The notes below the pieces were generated by a model. It saw only the letters and a list, made by a program, of their open reading frames with translations, ran no database searches and was not told where the DNA came from. This document shows positions 1 to 8,149 of a stretch of 38,640 nt of DNA, in pieces. Made by a program: the position numbers and the translations under genes. The DNA is taken from IMG/VR virus record IMGVR_UViG_3300022200_000139, positions 1 to 38,640 of that record; one strand, written 5' to 3'. Source of the stretch: a virus. Each line of letters starts with the position of its first letter. Position 1 is the stretch's first letter.

Positions 1-182
1 TCGACCTCACCATCCTTTGGATCGCCGATGCCATCAACTTCATAGATATAAAGTTGTGAGCTTGTGTTTGCAATTTCTACGTTGTCGCCAACTTTAATCC
101 CATTGATATAGATATTAGCGCGAGCAGCTTCATCGCCTGCTTGATCTTGGTGTAGCTTTAGAGCAATTTTATAAGTGGCCAT
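1..182 (-). CDS. Partial hypothetical protein, possibly virion-associated (3' end outside window)
   Basis: This is the N-terminal 60 residues of a minus-strand gene that runs off the left edge. It begins MATYKIALKLHQ and continues with a segment reading ARANIYINGIKVGDN, a pattern of short beta strands with an NG turn that resembles carbohydrate-binding or beta-sandwich proteins. The start is supported by AGGAGA (191-196) eight bases upstream of the ATG. A late-promoter-like ATAAATA lies further upstream, overlapping the end of phoH. I do not recognise a family; the beta-rich character and the late motif suggest a structural or adhesion role, which is inference. Confidence 0.6.
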   Translation of the reverse strand, partial: MATYKIALKLHQDQAGDEAARANIYINGIKVGDNVEIANTSSQLYIYEVDGIGDPKDGEV

Positions 183-216
183 AGAAGCCTTCTCCTATAT
201 AAACATGTTTATGATA

Positions 217-957
217 TTATTTATCGCCGTATATTGAAAGAACTTCGCTGACCACAGGATGTCTTTCAATATCGTTATAATCGAATTCTACAAATTTTAT
301 ATATTTAGCAAATTTGTAAGAATTATATAGCTTATTAAAATCTAACAAACCGTTTTGCGCTTCTTTTTTGTCAGTTTGTTGTATGTCGCCAGTAACAGCC
401 ATATAACTACCCTCACCAATGCGAGTTAGCAGCATTTTCATTTGATTAGGTGTAGCATTCTGCATCTCATCCGCAATAATATATGAATTTTTAAAGGTAC
501 GACCTCGCATGAAAGCCAATGGTGATATTTCAATAACCATTTCATCAATCATTTCCTTAATTTGTTTAGGAGAATAGTATTCTTGCATAACATCAAAAAT
601 AGGCCGTGTCCATGGTTCCATTTTACTGTTTAAGTCGCCGGGTAAAAAGCCGTGTCGTTCATCATCCACTCCCACTGCTGGTCTAGTGACCACTATTTTT
701 TTTATACTACCTTCTTTGAGTGCTTTTAATGCTGCTAGCACAGCAAGCATGGTTTTGCCTGTGCCCGCAGGACCTACACCAAACACAATAATGTTATCTG
801 GATCTAATAATTTTTCTATATATGTTTCTTGGTTTAAATTTCTTGGAACAAGTAGTACCTTGTTTTTGCGTTGTATATATTCACTGATGTTTATAATATT
901 TTCATTGCGATGATTATGATATGTGTCTTTAAACTTATTCTTGTGCCTGCGACTCAT
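217..957 (-). CDS. phoH: PhoH-like P-loop ATPase
   Basis: The 246-residue protein is the PhoH-type P-loop NTPase common in marine phages. Walker A GPAGTGKT is at residues 62-69, the region TRPAVGVDDERHGFLPGDL at about 91-109 is typical of PhoH, and the Walker B-like DEMQNAT is at 163-169 followed by the sensor-like TGDIQQTD at 189-196. In bacteria the family is phosphate-starvation associated and has RNA helicase/ATPase features; its exact job in phages is not settled. The start is supported by AGGAGG directly upstream. A 14-codon ORF with its own strong ribosome site ends on top of this one, so translation may be coupled. The basic, His/Asn-rich N-terminus (1-30) is an extension of unknown function. 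Confidence 0.95.
   Translation of the reverse strand: MSRRHKNKFKDTYHNHRNENIINISEYIQRKNKVLLVPRNLNQETYIEKLLDPDNIIVFGVGPAGTGKTMLAVLAALKALKEGSIKKIVVTRPAVGVDDERHGFLPGDLNSKMEPWTRPIFDVMQEYYSPKQIKEMIDEMVIEISPLAFMRGRTFKNSYIIADEMQNATPNQMKMLLTRIGEGSYMAVTGDIQQTDKKEAQNGLLDFNKLYNSYKFAKYIKFVEFDYNDIERHPVVSEVLSIYGDK
218..224 (-). promoter_or_regulatory. Late-promoter-like ATAAATA motif
   Basis: On the minus strand this reads ATAAATA, the core of the T4 late promoter (TATAAATA). It overlaps the phoH stop codon and points at the partial gene that starts at 182, giving a leader of about 30 nt that includes an AGGAGA ribosome site. A 14-bp perfect palindrome, ATAAACATGTTTAT (199-212), sits in that leader. Confidence 0.5.
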
Positions 958-969
958 TAAGTTGTCCTC

Positions 970-1014
970 CTATTTGAAACCGAGGACATAAGTTAAATTT
1001 TTGATTGAGAGCAT
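970..1014 (-). CDS. Possible 14-codon leader ORF upstream of phoH
   Basis: Minus-strand ATG at 1014 opens MLSIKNLTYVLGFK and stops with TAG at 970-972. It is preceded by AAAGGAGGGCAT, an excellent Shine-Dalgarno. Its stop overlaps the AGGAGG that serves phoH, so ribosomes finishing the peptide would sit on the phoH start region. This suggests a translational-coupling or attenuation leader. The peptide itself matches nothing I know and could be incidental. Confidence 0.4.
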   Translation of the reverse strand: MLSIKNLTYVLGFK

Positions 1015-1054
1015 ATGCCCTCCTTTCAAAATTATTTAACAGGTAGATATTCCA

Positions 1055-1060
1055 ATTATA
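1055..1060 (-). promoter_or_regulatory. Possible -10 box for the phoH leader
   Basis: The minus strand reads TATAAT here, inside the last codons and just past the stop of the upstream gene, about 40 bases before the leader ORF start. I see no good -35 at 16-18 bp spacing, so this is a weak or activator-dependent promoter candidate only. Confidence 0.3.
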
Positions 1061-1065
1061 ACACA

Positions 1066-1842
1066 TTATTTGAATTTTTTTTGGGCAAATTCGTATAAAA
1101 ATTTGTTTACAAAATCTGTATGAGCACTTTCACAGGGATGTGTAGCATAAAACGGATAACCACCATCTGCTGCCCACTTATAAAAACCAGGAAAGTGATA
1201 AAAATTACTCTGGTCCAGGCTTTCAAATAGGTTTTCTATACTAGCGTCCCAGGGCACATTTTTATTAAAAATACACTCATCTACGTAGGTGAAAATATAT
1301 TTTTTGTTGCGCTGCTTTAACCAATCCTGTAAATAAACTATTTCTTTAAGAGTGCTGTATGTTTCCCAGTATTTACTGTCGCCTATATGTTTATAATATA
1401 CTTCACTGAAGTCTGCTAGTCCTGTGCTTTGCGCTACAAGTTGACTTTTCTTGTAATGATTAAAGATATTATCTTTAAAATTTTGAAAGGCTTCTAGTAT
1501 AACACTTTGATTTCGTTCATGTGTCCAGGGACTAATACTGTACCAGGGACTGTCTCGTTCCAGGGTATCATAGTTAAACCTAAACTCAAACCGTGTGGGG
1601 AAACTCCACATAACCACTACTACATGCTCTATTCCTCGCCGATCCAGAGAACTTACGGTGTTGATAACGTTTCTAGCAATAGCAGGATTACTCCAACCTC
1701 CCTGAGCCACACACACGTATTTCATTTCTAGTTTGTGTGCTAGATATGCGCTCCAGGTTAGTTCGCTAGGGGTTTGAGGCGTACAGTCAGCAAGTTCGTT
1801 ACCGTAGGTAAAACTGTCCCCGCCTGCTACAAGTATTGTCAT
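1066..1842 (-). CDS. SGNH/GDSL-like hydrolase family protein
   Basis: The 258-residue protein starts MTILVAGGDSFTYG, the GDS(L) nucleophile block with Ser10. A block III-like GGWSNPAIARN follows at about residues 58-68, and the C-terminal HPCESAH places a catalytic-type His at 241, with Glu238 where Asp is usual (ExxH for DxxH). The SGNH family covers esterases and lipases, including sugar O-deacetylases; in phages such proteins often modify or remove O-acetyl groups on glycans. No signal peptide is visible. The start follows a CTAAATA late motif by six bases with no Shine-Dalgarno, so the mRNA may be nearly leaderless. The substrate cannot be inferred. Confidence 0.6.
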   Translation of the reverse strand: MTILVAGGDSFTYGNELADCTPQTPSELTWSAYLAHKLEMKYVCVAQGGWSNPAIARNVINTVSSLDRRGIEHVVVVMWSFPTRFEFRFNYDTLERDSPWYSISPWTHERNQSVILEAFQNFKDNIFNHYKKSQLVAQSTGLADFSEVYYKHIGDSKYWETYSTLKEIVYLQDWLKQRNKKYIFTYVDECIFNKNVPWDASIENLFESLDQSNFYHFPGFYKWAADGGYPFYATHPCESAHTDFVNKFLYEFAQKKFK

Positions 1843-1848
1843 ATGAAA

Positions 1849-1855
1849 TATTTAG
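1849..1855 (-). promoter_or_regulatory. Late-promoter-like CTAAATA (minus strand)
   Basis: The minus strand reads CTAAATA, then TTTCAT, then the ATG at 1842. With T4 late-promoter geometry the transcript would start one base before the ATG. It lies back to back with the plus-strand CTAAATA at 1884-1890, making 1843-1910 a divergent promoter region. Confidence 0.5.
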
Positions 1856-1883
1856 TAGCGTATTAAGGATTAGAATATAAAAA

Positions 1884-1890
1884 CTAAATA
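1884..1890 (+). promoter_or_regulatory. Late-promoter-like CTAAATA upstream of prkA
   Basis: CTAAATA lies 20 bases upstream of the prkA ATG. It is followed by an AAAGGA ribosome site, so this transcript would carry a short conventional leader. TATTATAT overlapping 1891-1898 could alternatively act as a -10. Confidence 0.45.
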
Positions 1891-1910
1891 TATTATATTA
1901 AAGGAAAATC

Positions 1911-3860
1911 ATGCCAACTTCTATTTCAAACTTATTTAAGAAAAACTATGATAGTAGAGTTAGTAAAACCTATACCATAGACGAATATCTAGATTTATGT
2001 AAAAAAGATCATCTAGCATATGCCACAGCGGCAGAACGTATGTTGGCTGCTATTGGGGAACCTAAGCTTGTTGACACAAGTAAGGATCCCAGACTTAGTC
2101 GTATATTTTACAATAGAACAGTACGGGTATATGAAAATTTTCGAGAATTCTATGGCATGGAAGATGTGGTAGAACGCATTGTAGGTTATTTTCGCCATGC
2201 TGCCCAGGGCCTGGAAGAGCGCAAGCAAATACTTTATCTACTGGGACCCGTGGGAGGTGGCAAGAGCAGCCTTGCTGAAAAGCTAAAAGAACTCATGGAA
2301 AAATTACCCATCTATGTACTAGCAACAGAAGATGGTGAGCTGAGTCCTGTATTTGAAAGTCCACTAGGACTATTTGCCAATGAAAATTACTATGACGTTA
2401 TGCTGGACAAATATGGTATCGAATCCAGATACCTAACCAGTATCATTAGTCCGTGGGCCATAAAGAGATTACGAGAATACGAAGGTGACATCGGTCGTTT
2501 CCGTGTTATTAGTATTATACCCAGCAAACTAGAACAGATTGCTGTAATGAAAACAGAGCCCGGCGACGAGAACAATCAGGATATTAGCACACTAGTAGGC
2601 AAGGTAGATATTCGTAAACTAGAACACTTTAGCCAGAATGACACAGACGCCTACAGTTATAGTGGTGGGTTATGCCGTGCTAACCAAGGTTTGTTAGAAT
2701 TCGTGGAAATGTTTAAGGCGCCCATTAAAGTTCTACACCCACTGCTAACTGCTACACAGGAAGGCAACTATGTGGGCACAGAAGCTATTAGTGCCATCCC
2801 TTTCCAGGGTATCATACTGGCACACAGCAACGAATCAGAGTGGCAGACATTTAAAAACAACAAAAACAATGAAGCATTCTTGGATCGTATTAGTATTGTT
2901 AAAGTTCCTTACTGCTTGAGGGTAGATGAGGAAAAAGGCATATATGAAAAAATGATCCGCGCAAGCGGACTACACAACGCAGCCTGCGCTCCACAAACAG
3001 TGGAAATGTTAGCTCAGTTCAGCGTACTCACCAGGCTCAAGGAGCATGAAAATAGCACACTATTCAGCAAGCTCAGAGTTTATAACGGCGAGAACATCAG
3101 AGAGCAGGATCCCAAAGCTAAGACTATTCAGGAGTACAGGGATGTGGCCGGTGTTGACGAAGGCATGGAAGGTATCAGCACACGGTTTGCTTATAAAATA
3201 CTAAGTCAGACTTTTAACTTTACCCCCGAAGAAATAGCTGCTGATCCTGTTCATATGATGTTTGTGTTAGAAAATGCTATTAAACGCGAGCAGTTTGGAC
3301 AGGAACGAGAAGAACGTTATCTCGATTTTATTAAAAGTGATCTAGCAAACAAATACGCGGAGTTTCTAGGCAACGAAATTCAAAAAGCTTACCTAGAAAG
3401 CTATAGCGAATATGGTCAGAACTTGTTTGATCGTTATGTAGAGTATGCTGATGCTTGGATACAGGACCAAGAATTCAAGGATCCTGATACTGGCTTGCTT
3501 ATGGACAGATCACAACTCAATGACGAACTAGAAAAAATTGAAAAACCCGCTGGTATTGCCAATCCCAAGGACTTTAGAAATGAGATTGTAAACTTCTGTT
3601 TACGAGCAAGAGCTAAACCCGAAAACGGTGGTAATAATCCAATGTGGACAAGTTATGCTGTGCTTAGAGACGTTATTGAAAAGAAAATGTTTAGCCAAGT
3701 CGAAGACTTGCTCCCTGTAATTAGTTTTGAGGGTAAAAAAGACAAAGAACTCGAGAAAAAACACAATGACTTTATAGCCAGAATGGAAGATCGTGGATAC
3801 ACGCCACGACAAATTCGTAGGCTAGTTGAATGGTATATGCGTATCAGAAAGTCAAACTAA
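1911..3860 (+). CDS. prkA: PrkA-type serine protein kinase (YeaG-like)
   Basis: At 649 residues this matches the length of bacterial PrkA/YeaG (about 640). Walker A GPVGGGKS lies at residues 112-119 inside the N-terminal AAA domain. The following region with SPLGLF, the long central AAA+ part, and the C-terminal segment ending RQIRRLVEWYMRIR are typical of the family. Bacterial PrkA is reported as a Ser/Thr kinase or AAA+ regulator in starvation and sporulation responses. AAAGGA upstream of the ATG supports the start. It is the first gene of prkA-yeaH-spoVR, the same trio that is functionally linked in bacteria. Finding all three intact in a phage suggests reprogramming of host stress physiology, which is inference. 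Confidence 0.92.
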   Translation: MPTSISNLFKKNYDSRVSKTYTIDEYLDLCKKDHLAYATAAERMLAAIGEPKLVDTSKDPRLSRIFYNRTVRVYENFREFYGMEDVVERIVGYFRHAAQGLEERKQILYLLGPVGGGKSSLAEKLKELMEKLPIYVLATEDGELSPVFESPLGLFANENYYDVMLDKYGIESRYLTSIISPWAIKRLREYEGDIGRFRVISIIPSKLEQIAVMKTEPGDENNQDISTLVGKVDIRKLEHFSQNDTDAYSYSGGLCRANQGLLEFVEMFKAPIKVLHPLLTATQEGNYVGTEAISAIPFQGIILAHSNESEWQTFKNNKNNEAFLDRISIVKVPYCLRVDEEKGIYEKMIRASGLHNAACAPQTVEMLAQFSVLTRLKEHENSTLFSKLRVYNGENIREQDPKAKTIQEYRDVAGVDEGMEGISTRFAYKILSQTFNFTPEEIAADPVHMMFVLENAIKREQFGQEREERYLDFIKSDLANKYAEFLGNEIQKAYLESYSEYGQNLFDRYVEYADAWIQDQEFKDPDTGLLMDRSQLNDELEKIEKPAGIANPKDFRNEIVNFCLRARAKPENGGNNPMWTSYAVLRDVIEKKMFSQVEDLLPVISFEGKKDKELEKKHNDFIARMEDRGYTPRQIRRLVEWYMRIRKSN

Positions 3861-3870
3861 GGTTAAGTCA

Positions 3871-5145
3871 ATGTCTACAGTAATTGATCGTAGACTTAAT
3901 CCTAGGGATAAAACTATAAAGAACAGACAAAAGTTTGTACAGCGTAGTCGCGACCAAATAAAACGAGCTGTTAAAGAAAGCATAGACTCAGGTAATATCG
4001 CTGATATAGAAAATGATAAAGCTCGCATTCGTGTTAAAGGTATCAACGAACCTGAGTTTACTATAGATCCAAAAACCGGAGATAAAAAATATGTACTGCC
4101 CGGCAACAAAAAACACGTTGTTGGCGATAGGCAGGATAAACCCAGTGAGGATGGTGGATCCAGTGGCAAGCAGGGCGGGCTAGGACGCAGCGAAGATGAA
4201 TTTGAGTTCGTGTTAAACAGGGACGAATACCTAGATTTTATATTCCAAGACCTCGAACTACCAAATCTTGTTAAAAGAAAAATTAAAGACGTAATTAAAC
4301 ATAGACTACGCAGGGCCGGATTTACCAATCAAGGTTCTCCTAATCAGCTTGACATAACAAGAAGTTTAAAAAACAGCATAGGTAGACGCATAGGTCTGCG
4401 TAGACCAAAAAATCAAGAAATTGAAGAATTAGAACAAGAACTAGCAGACTGCGACAACGAACTTCGCAAGCAGGAAATACAGGAACTTTTAACATATCTA
4501 CGTAAGAGACAAATTACGGTCCCATGGTTAGATCCCGTGGATGTTAGATATAGAGCATTTGTAAGTCACCCTGAGCCTACTACAAAAGCAGTTATGTTCT
4601 GCATCATGGATGTTAGTGCCAGCATGGGGCAGCGTGAAAAAGATTTGGCAAAGCGTTTCTTTTTCTTACTACATATGTTTTTAATCCGCAAATATGAAAA
4701 GGTAGATATTATCTTTATTAGACATCATGAAGAAGCCAAAGAAGTTGATGAGGAAGAATTTTTTACTAGCAGAGAAAGTGGAGGAACAGTTGTAAGCAGT
4801 GCCCTGTGTTTAACAAAGGAAATAATTAAAAAGCGTTATAATTTAGATGAATGGAATGTTTACGTAAGCCAAGCCAGTGATGGAGATAACTATGCGGCTG
4901 ATCAAGATCGGTGTAAACAAGAAATGGAGCAGCTATTACCCTTATCACAGTATTTTGCTTATATAGAAATTGGTGGTTACAATGTTGATTATATGGGCGT
5001 ACATCATCATCATAGTTTAAGTCAACTTTGGTGGACCTACAAAGAACTAACCAGATCTTACCCACAGTTAAATATTAAAGAGATCGACGAAGTGCCGGAT
5101 ATCTGGAAGGTGTTCAAAGAACTTTTTAAGAAAGACGAAGCGTAA
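3871..5145 (+). CDS. yeaH: YeaH/UPF0229 family vWA-domain protein
   Basis: The 424-residue protein matches E. coli YeaH (about 427). The open frame extends back to 3826, but the ATG at 3871 follows the prkA stop, has AAGG upstream, and gives the family-typical start STVIDRRLNPRDK. A Gly-rich linker lies at about residues 94-105. The C-terminal half is a von Willebrand A-like domain with the MIDAS sequence DVSASMG at 247-253 and later SGGTVVSS and SDGDN. In bacteria YeaH is encoded with the PrkA kinase and acts in the same starvation response; its biochemical role is unclear. It overlaps spoVR by one base (TAATG), implying translational coupling. Confidence 0.9.
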   Translation: MSTVIDRRLNPRDKTIKNRQKFVQRSRDQIKRAVKESIDSGNIADIENDKARIRVKGINEPEFTIDPKTGDKKYVLPGNKKHVVGDRQDKPSEDGGSSGKQGGLGRSEDEFEFVLNRDEYLDFIFQDLELPNLVKRKIKDVIKHRLRRAGFTNQGSPNQLDITRSLKNSIGRRIGLRRPKNQEIEELEQELADCDNELRKQEIQELLTYLRKRQITVPWLDPVDVRYRAFVSHPEPTTKAVMFCIMDVSASMGQREKDLAKRFFFLLHMFLIRKYEKVDIIFIRHHEEAKEVDEEEFFTSRESGGTVVSSALCLTKEIIKKRYNLDEWNVYVSQASDGDNYAADQDRCKQEMEQLLPLSQYFAYIEIGGYNVDYMGVHHHHSLSQLWWTYKELTRSYPQLNIKEIDEVPDIWKVFKELFKKDEA

Positions 5146-6599
5146 TGGCAAAATTGTTATACGATGATAATGAATGGACCTTTGACAAGTTACACGCAGC
5201 AGACGAAGCAATTCGTGAAATTGCTCTTGAAGAATTAAAGCTTGACGTATATCCTAATCAAATTGAAATTATTGGCAGTGACCAGATGCTGGATGCTTAT
5301 AGTAGCCATGGGCTACCATTGATGTATAATCACTGGAGTTTTGGTAAACATTTCCTAAGTCAGGCATACAACTACAGGAAGGGTTATAGCGGACTTGCCT
5401 ATGAAATTGTAATTAACAGCAATCCTTGTATTAGCTATCTCATGGAAGAGAATAGCATGACCATGCAGACACTTGTTATTGCTCATGCTGCTTATGGACA
5501 TAATCACTTTTTTAAAAATAACTATTTGTTTCGTCAATGGACGGACGCAGAAGGAATAGTAGATTACCTAAACTTTGCTAAAAACTACATAAAGAAGTGC
5601 GAAGAAAAACACGGCACACAACTAGTAGAGGAAACACTGGATGCTTGTCACGCTATCATGGACTATGGCATTGACAAGTATCGTAGACCCAGTAAACTTA
5701 ACAAAGAAAAAGAACTTGAACAACAAATTGCCAGGGAAGAATATGTTCAACAACAAGCGAACCAGCTATGGTCAACCTTGCCTAAACGTAAAAAGAAAGT
5801 TGTAGAAGTTAAAGAAGAAAGGTTTCCCCGAGATCCGCAGGAAAATATCCTATACTTCATAGAAAAAAACTCACCTAGTTTAAAGAGTTGGCAAAGGGAG
5901 ATTGTGAGAATAGTTCGTAAGATAAGCCAGTATTTCTATCCACAGCGCCAAACAAAACTAATGAACGAAGGTTGGGCTAGTTTTACGCACTATTATATTA
6001 TGAACAGACTCTGGGAAAAGGGCTTAATCAGCGACGGGCATTATATTGAGTTTATTCACAGCCACAGCGGCGTACTAAGGCAACTGGATCATGACCACAA
6101 ATACTATAATGGCTTTAATCCCTATGCCCTGGGCTTTGATATGTTTACGGATATACGCAGGATTTGCTCTGAACCCACAGCAGAAGATCTAGAATATTTT
6201 CCACATATAGCAGGCAAAAACTGGTTGGAAACATGCTTAGATGCTGTAATTAATTATAGGGACGAAAGTTTTATAACACAATTTTTAAGCCCACGTATAA
6301 TGCGTAAATGGCGTTTATTTGAAGTAAGTGACCAAGAAATGGACAGTTATGTTGAAGTCACTGGTATACAAAATAAAACAGGCTATGCTAAAATAAAAGA
6401 AAGTTTAAGTTATCAATATAGTATAGGAAAGTTCCAACCAAACATACAAATAGTCGACGCTAATCTCAAGGGCAGTAGAGAATTAATTTTATCCTATACC
6501 AAGCATAATAAACAACGTTTGGGCGGTTCTCGCGATCGCGTATTAGAATATATTAAATACCTTTGGGGCTATGAAGTGTCTATCAAAGAAAATGAATAA
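5145..6599 (+). CDS. spoVR: SpoVR/YcgB family protein
   Basis: At 484 residues this is close to bacterial SpoVR/YcgB (about 470-510). Family features include LPLMYNHWSFGKHF near residues 54-67, EINSNPCISYLMEEN-like text near 88-102, AHAAYGHNHFFKNN at about 113-126 and NEGWASFTHYYIMNRLW at about 275-291. SpoVR is needed for spore cortex formation in Bacillus, and YcgB co-functions with YeaG/YeaH in enterobacteria. Here all three genes are collinear with one-base coupling at the yeaH boundary. The repeated His/Glu motifs suggest metal binding, but the activity is unknown. The gene looks intact. Confidence 0.92.
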   Translation: MAKLLYDDNEWTFDKLHAADEAIREIALEELKLDVYPNQIEIIGSDQMLDAYSSHGLPLMYNHWSFGKHFLSQAYNYRKGYSGLAYEIVINSNPCISYLMEENSMTMQTLVIAHAAYGHNHFFKNNYLFRQWTDAEGIVDYLNFAKNYIKKCEEKHGTQLVEETLDACHAIMDYGIDKYRRPSKLNKEKELEQQIAREEYVQQQANQLWSTLPKRKKKVVEVKEERFPRDPQENILYFIEKNSPSLKSWQREIVRIVRKISQYFYPQRQTKLMNEGWASFTHYYIMNRLWEKGLISDGHYIEFIHSHSGVLRQLDHDHKYYNGFNPYALGFDMFTDIRRICSEPTAEDLEYFPHIAGKNWLETCLDAVINYRDESFITQFLSPRIMRKWRLFEVSDQEMDSYVEVTGIQNKTGYAKIKESLSYQYSIGKFQPNIQIVDANLKGSRELILSYTKHNKQRLGGSRDRVLEYIKYLWGYEVSIKENE

Positions 6600-6611
6600 C
6601 AGTTTAGAATA

Positions 6612-6618
6612 ATAAATA
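6612..6618 (+). promoter_or_regulatory. Late-promoter-like ATAAATA, leaderless geometry
   Basis: ATAAATA is followed by exactly five bases (TATAT) and then the ATG at 6624. In T4 the last base of the late motif is about -6, so the predicted +1 is the A of the ATG. There is no Shine-Dalgarno upstream. The same five-base spacing recurs at 16465, 18808 and 30669. Confidence 0.6.
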
Positions 6619-6623
6619 TATAT

Positions 6624-7181
6624 ATGGATATTAAAGAAATTGTTGAAAATACTAAAAAAGTTTACATGAGCGAGGCTAGCCTTGAATTGCTCATGGACTT
6701 TGAACGGGTTCTTGATGAAGTAGATTTATATGCTTTCAAGAACTGGAAAAAAGGCGAATTAGTCGAAGGTCCAATAAAACACAGACACTGGGTCGAGTGT
6801 ACGTTTATGTATCCAAATCGTCTAATGCCGGACCCAGATGGTGGTAAAAGACTGCTGGGCTACAACGTTATTGTTGAATACAAAAAAGACAAACTTGTAG
6901 TACCAGTTAAAGTTCAAAGTTACAGTGACTTTAGACCAGGCACTAAGAAACCAAAACTCAAAGAAGATCCTGTGTGGTTGGTCAAACTTAAAATGCCAGT
7001 TGAATTAGTCAAAGACGTAGTTGAAGGATTTATCGAACTTGAAGGTAAGGACATAGACTTGTCAGATCTTGACAATGCTTATGACCAAGGCATCAATGAT
7101 GTAAGTAACTCATCGGCTGGACCGGCAGCACAACCCCAAGAGCAACAACCCCAAGAGCAACAAGCCCAAGGAACAATCTAA
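6624..7181 (+). CDS. Conserved-type phage hypothetical protein with Q-rich tail
   Basis: The 185-residue protein has a globular N-terminal part (1-155) with HRHWVECTFMYPNRLMPDPDGG and a region rich in alternating charged and beta-prone residues, then a low-complexity tail PAAQPQEQQPQEQQAQGT encoded by a 15-bp tandem repeat. I do not recognise a family. It is preceded by a leaderless-type late motif, which suggests late expression and possibly a virion role. The next gene starts three bases after the stop with GTG, so the two are probably co-translated. Confidence 0.75.
   Translation: MDIKEIVENTKKVYMSEASLELLMDFERVLDEVDLYAFKNWKKGELVEGPIKHRHWVECTFMYPNRLMPDPDGGKRLLGYNVIVEYKKDKLVVPVKVQSYSDFRPGTKKPKLKEDPVWLVKLKMPVELVKDVVEGFIELEGKDIDLSDLDNAYDQGINDVSNSSAGPAAQPQEQQPQEQQAQGTI
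7131..7170 (+). repeat. 15-bp tandem repeat encoding PQEQQ units
   Basis: The unit CAACCCCAAGAGCAA occurs at 7131-7145 and again at 7146-7160, with a degenerate third copy to about 7170. It lies in frame in the C-terminal tail of the upstream gene, so copy-number changes would alter tail length without frameshift. Confidence 0.8.
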
Positions 7182-7183
7182 CA

Positions 7184-7732
7184 GTGGATACATTAAATGA
7201 AAGTTTAGATCCAAATGATCTACAAGACAGGGTAAAACCCACGGTTCATTTTGACGAATACAGTCCTAAAATGGGCACGGATGATTCTGTTATTGTAGCA
7301 AGCTTTAGCGTAATGGGACAGCAGGCAGCATTTGATCTTGAAAATTTTTTAGAAAAAGGATATCCGTGGATACTAGATGCTGAAACCAGTGCCGGTGAAA
7401 TAAAATCTAATCACTGGCTGGTATTTGTTGAAGCGGAGCGTAGGACCAGTTTTCCAGAAAACTTTATCGAACTTATAAAAGATCTGGAGAATCTCACAGG
7501 GATAAAACTTGAATCATGGAATATGCTCTACTATCTCGGCGGTCGAAAAGATCCCACATATTCTCTAACAAAAAATAACATAGCAGCTCATGTACCACTT
7601 AGTCCAAAGAAGTACAGAGATATAAGAAACTCAAACGCAATGCTAGAAAGCATGCTTAACATCGCAAGAGTTCCACGACGCCAAGGAGACATACATGGAC
7701 TTACAAAAGCTAAGACAAGACCTAGCCAATGA
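7184..7732 (+). CDS. Hypothetical phage protein
   Basis: The 182-residue protein starts at GTG three bases after the preceding stop; AAGGA lies 11 bases upstream. Recognisable text is VIVASFSVMGQQAAFDLENFLEKGYPWILDAETS followed by a segment beginning KSNHWLVFVEAERR, suggesting an alpha/beta domain, and a C-terminus rich in basic residues. I do not recognise a family. Its last 38 bases overlap the lysozyme start in another frame. Residues 4-6 (LNE, followed by S) match the T4 prohead-protease pattern, but a single match means little. Confidence 0.7.
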   Translation: MDTLNESLDPNDLQDRVKPTVHFDEYSPKMGTDDSVIVASFSVMGQQAAFDLENFLEKGYPWILDAETSAGEIKSNHWLVFVEAERRTSFPENFIELIKDLENLTGIKLESWNMLYYLGGRKDPTYSLTKNNIAAHVPLSPKKYRDIRNSNAMLESMLNIARVPRRQGDIHGLTKAKTRPSQ

Positions 7733-8135
7733 TGAAGGCGTAGTCTACGAAATCTATCTAGATCACCTAGGTTATCCTACTTTTGGTATTGGACACCTGG
7801 TTACATCCAATGATTCTGAATACGGCTATCCAGCTGGAACACCCGTTACGGAAGATAGGGTAATTTCAGTGTTCGAATCTGATATACAGGTTGTATTACA
7901 GGACTGTGAAAAGCTTTATCCAGATTTCTATGTGTTGCCCGAAGAAGCGCAGCTAATTATCGCCAATATGATGTTTAATCTTGGCTATCCTAGATTATCA
8001 AAATTCAAAGGCATGAAGGTTGGTGTTGATGCTCGAGATTGGAATCGAGCAGCCGACGAAATGGTTGATAGCTCGTGGTATAAGCAGGTTCCAAATAGAG
8101 CCAGCAGACTAGTAGAAAGAATGCGTAACGTTTAA
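7695..8135 (+). CDS. T4-type lysozyme (GH24 endolysin)
   Basis: The 146-residue protein aligns by eye with T4 gpe. The catalytic triad E11-D20-T26 of T4 corresponds to Glu14, Asp23 and Thr29 in DEGVVYEIYLDHLGYPTFG, followed by GIGHL. The C-terminal NMMFNLGYPRLSKF also matches the family. It cleaves the peptidoglycan glycan strand during lysis. It is slightly shorter than T4 lysozyme (164). No signal peptide or SAR segment is visible, so release should need a holin. AGGAGA seven bases upstream fixes the start. The spanin pair follows directly. Confidence 0.93.
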   Translation: MDLQKLRQDLANDEGVVYEIYLDHLGYPTFGIGHLVTSNDSEYGYPAGTPVTEDRVISVFESDIQVVLQDCEKLYPDFYVLPEEAQLIIANMMFNLGYPRLSKFKGMKVGVDARDWNRAADEMVDSSWYKQVPNRASRLVERMRNV

Positions 8136-8149
8136 AGGTAGATAAACCC

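Noticed and set aside
199-212. Palindrome ATAAACATGTTTAT as a terminator
   Set aside because: It is AT-rich, has no loop and no U-run; it could be an operator but nothing else supports that.
3852-4328. 158-codon minus-strand ORF opposite yeaH
   Set aside because: Antisense to a well-supported gene, Ser/Pro/Leu-rich and without start signals.
7131-7170. Tandem repeat considered as a CRISPR or regulatory iteron
   Set aside because: The 15-bp units are contiguous without spacers and encode an in-frame Q-rich tail.
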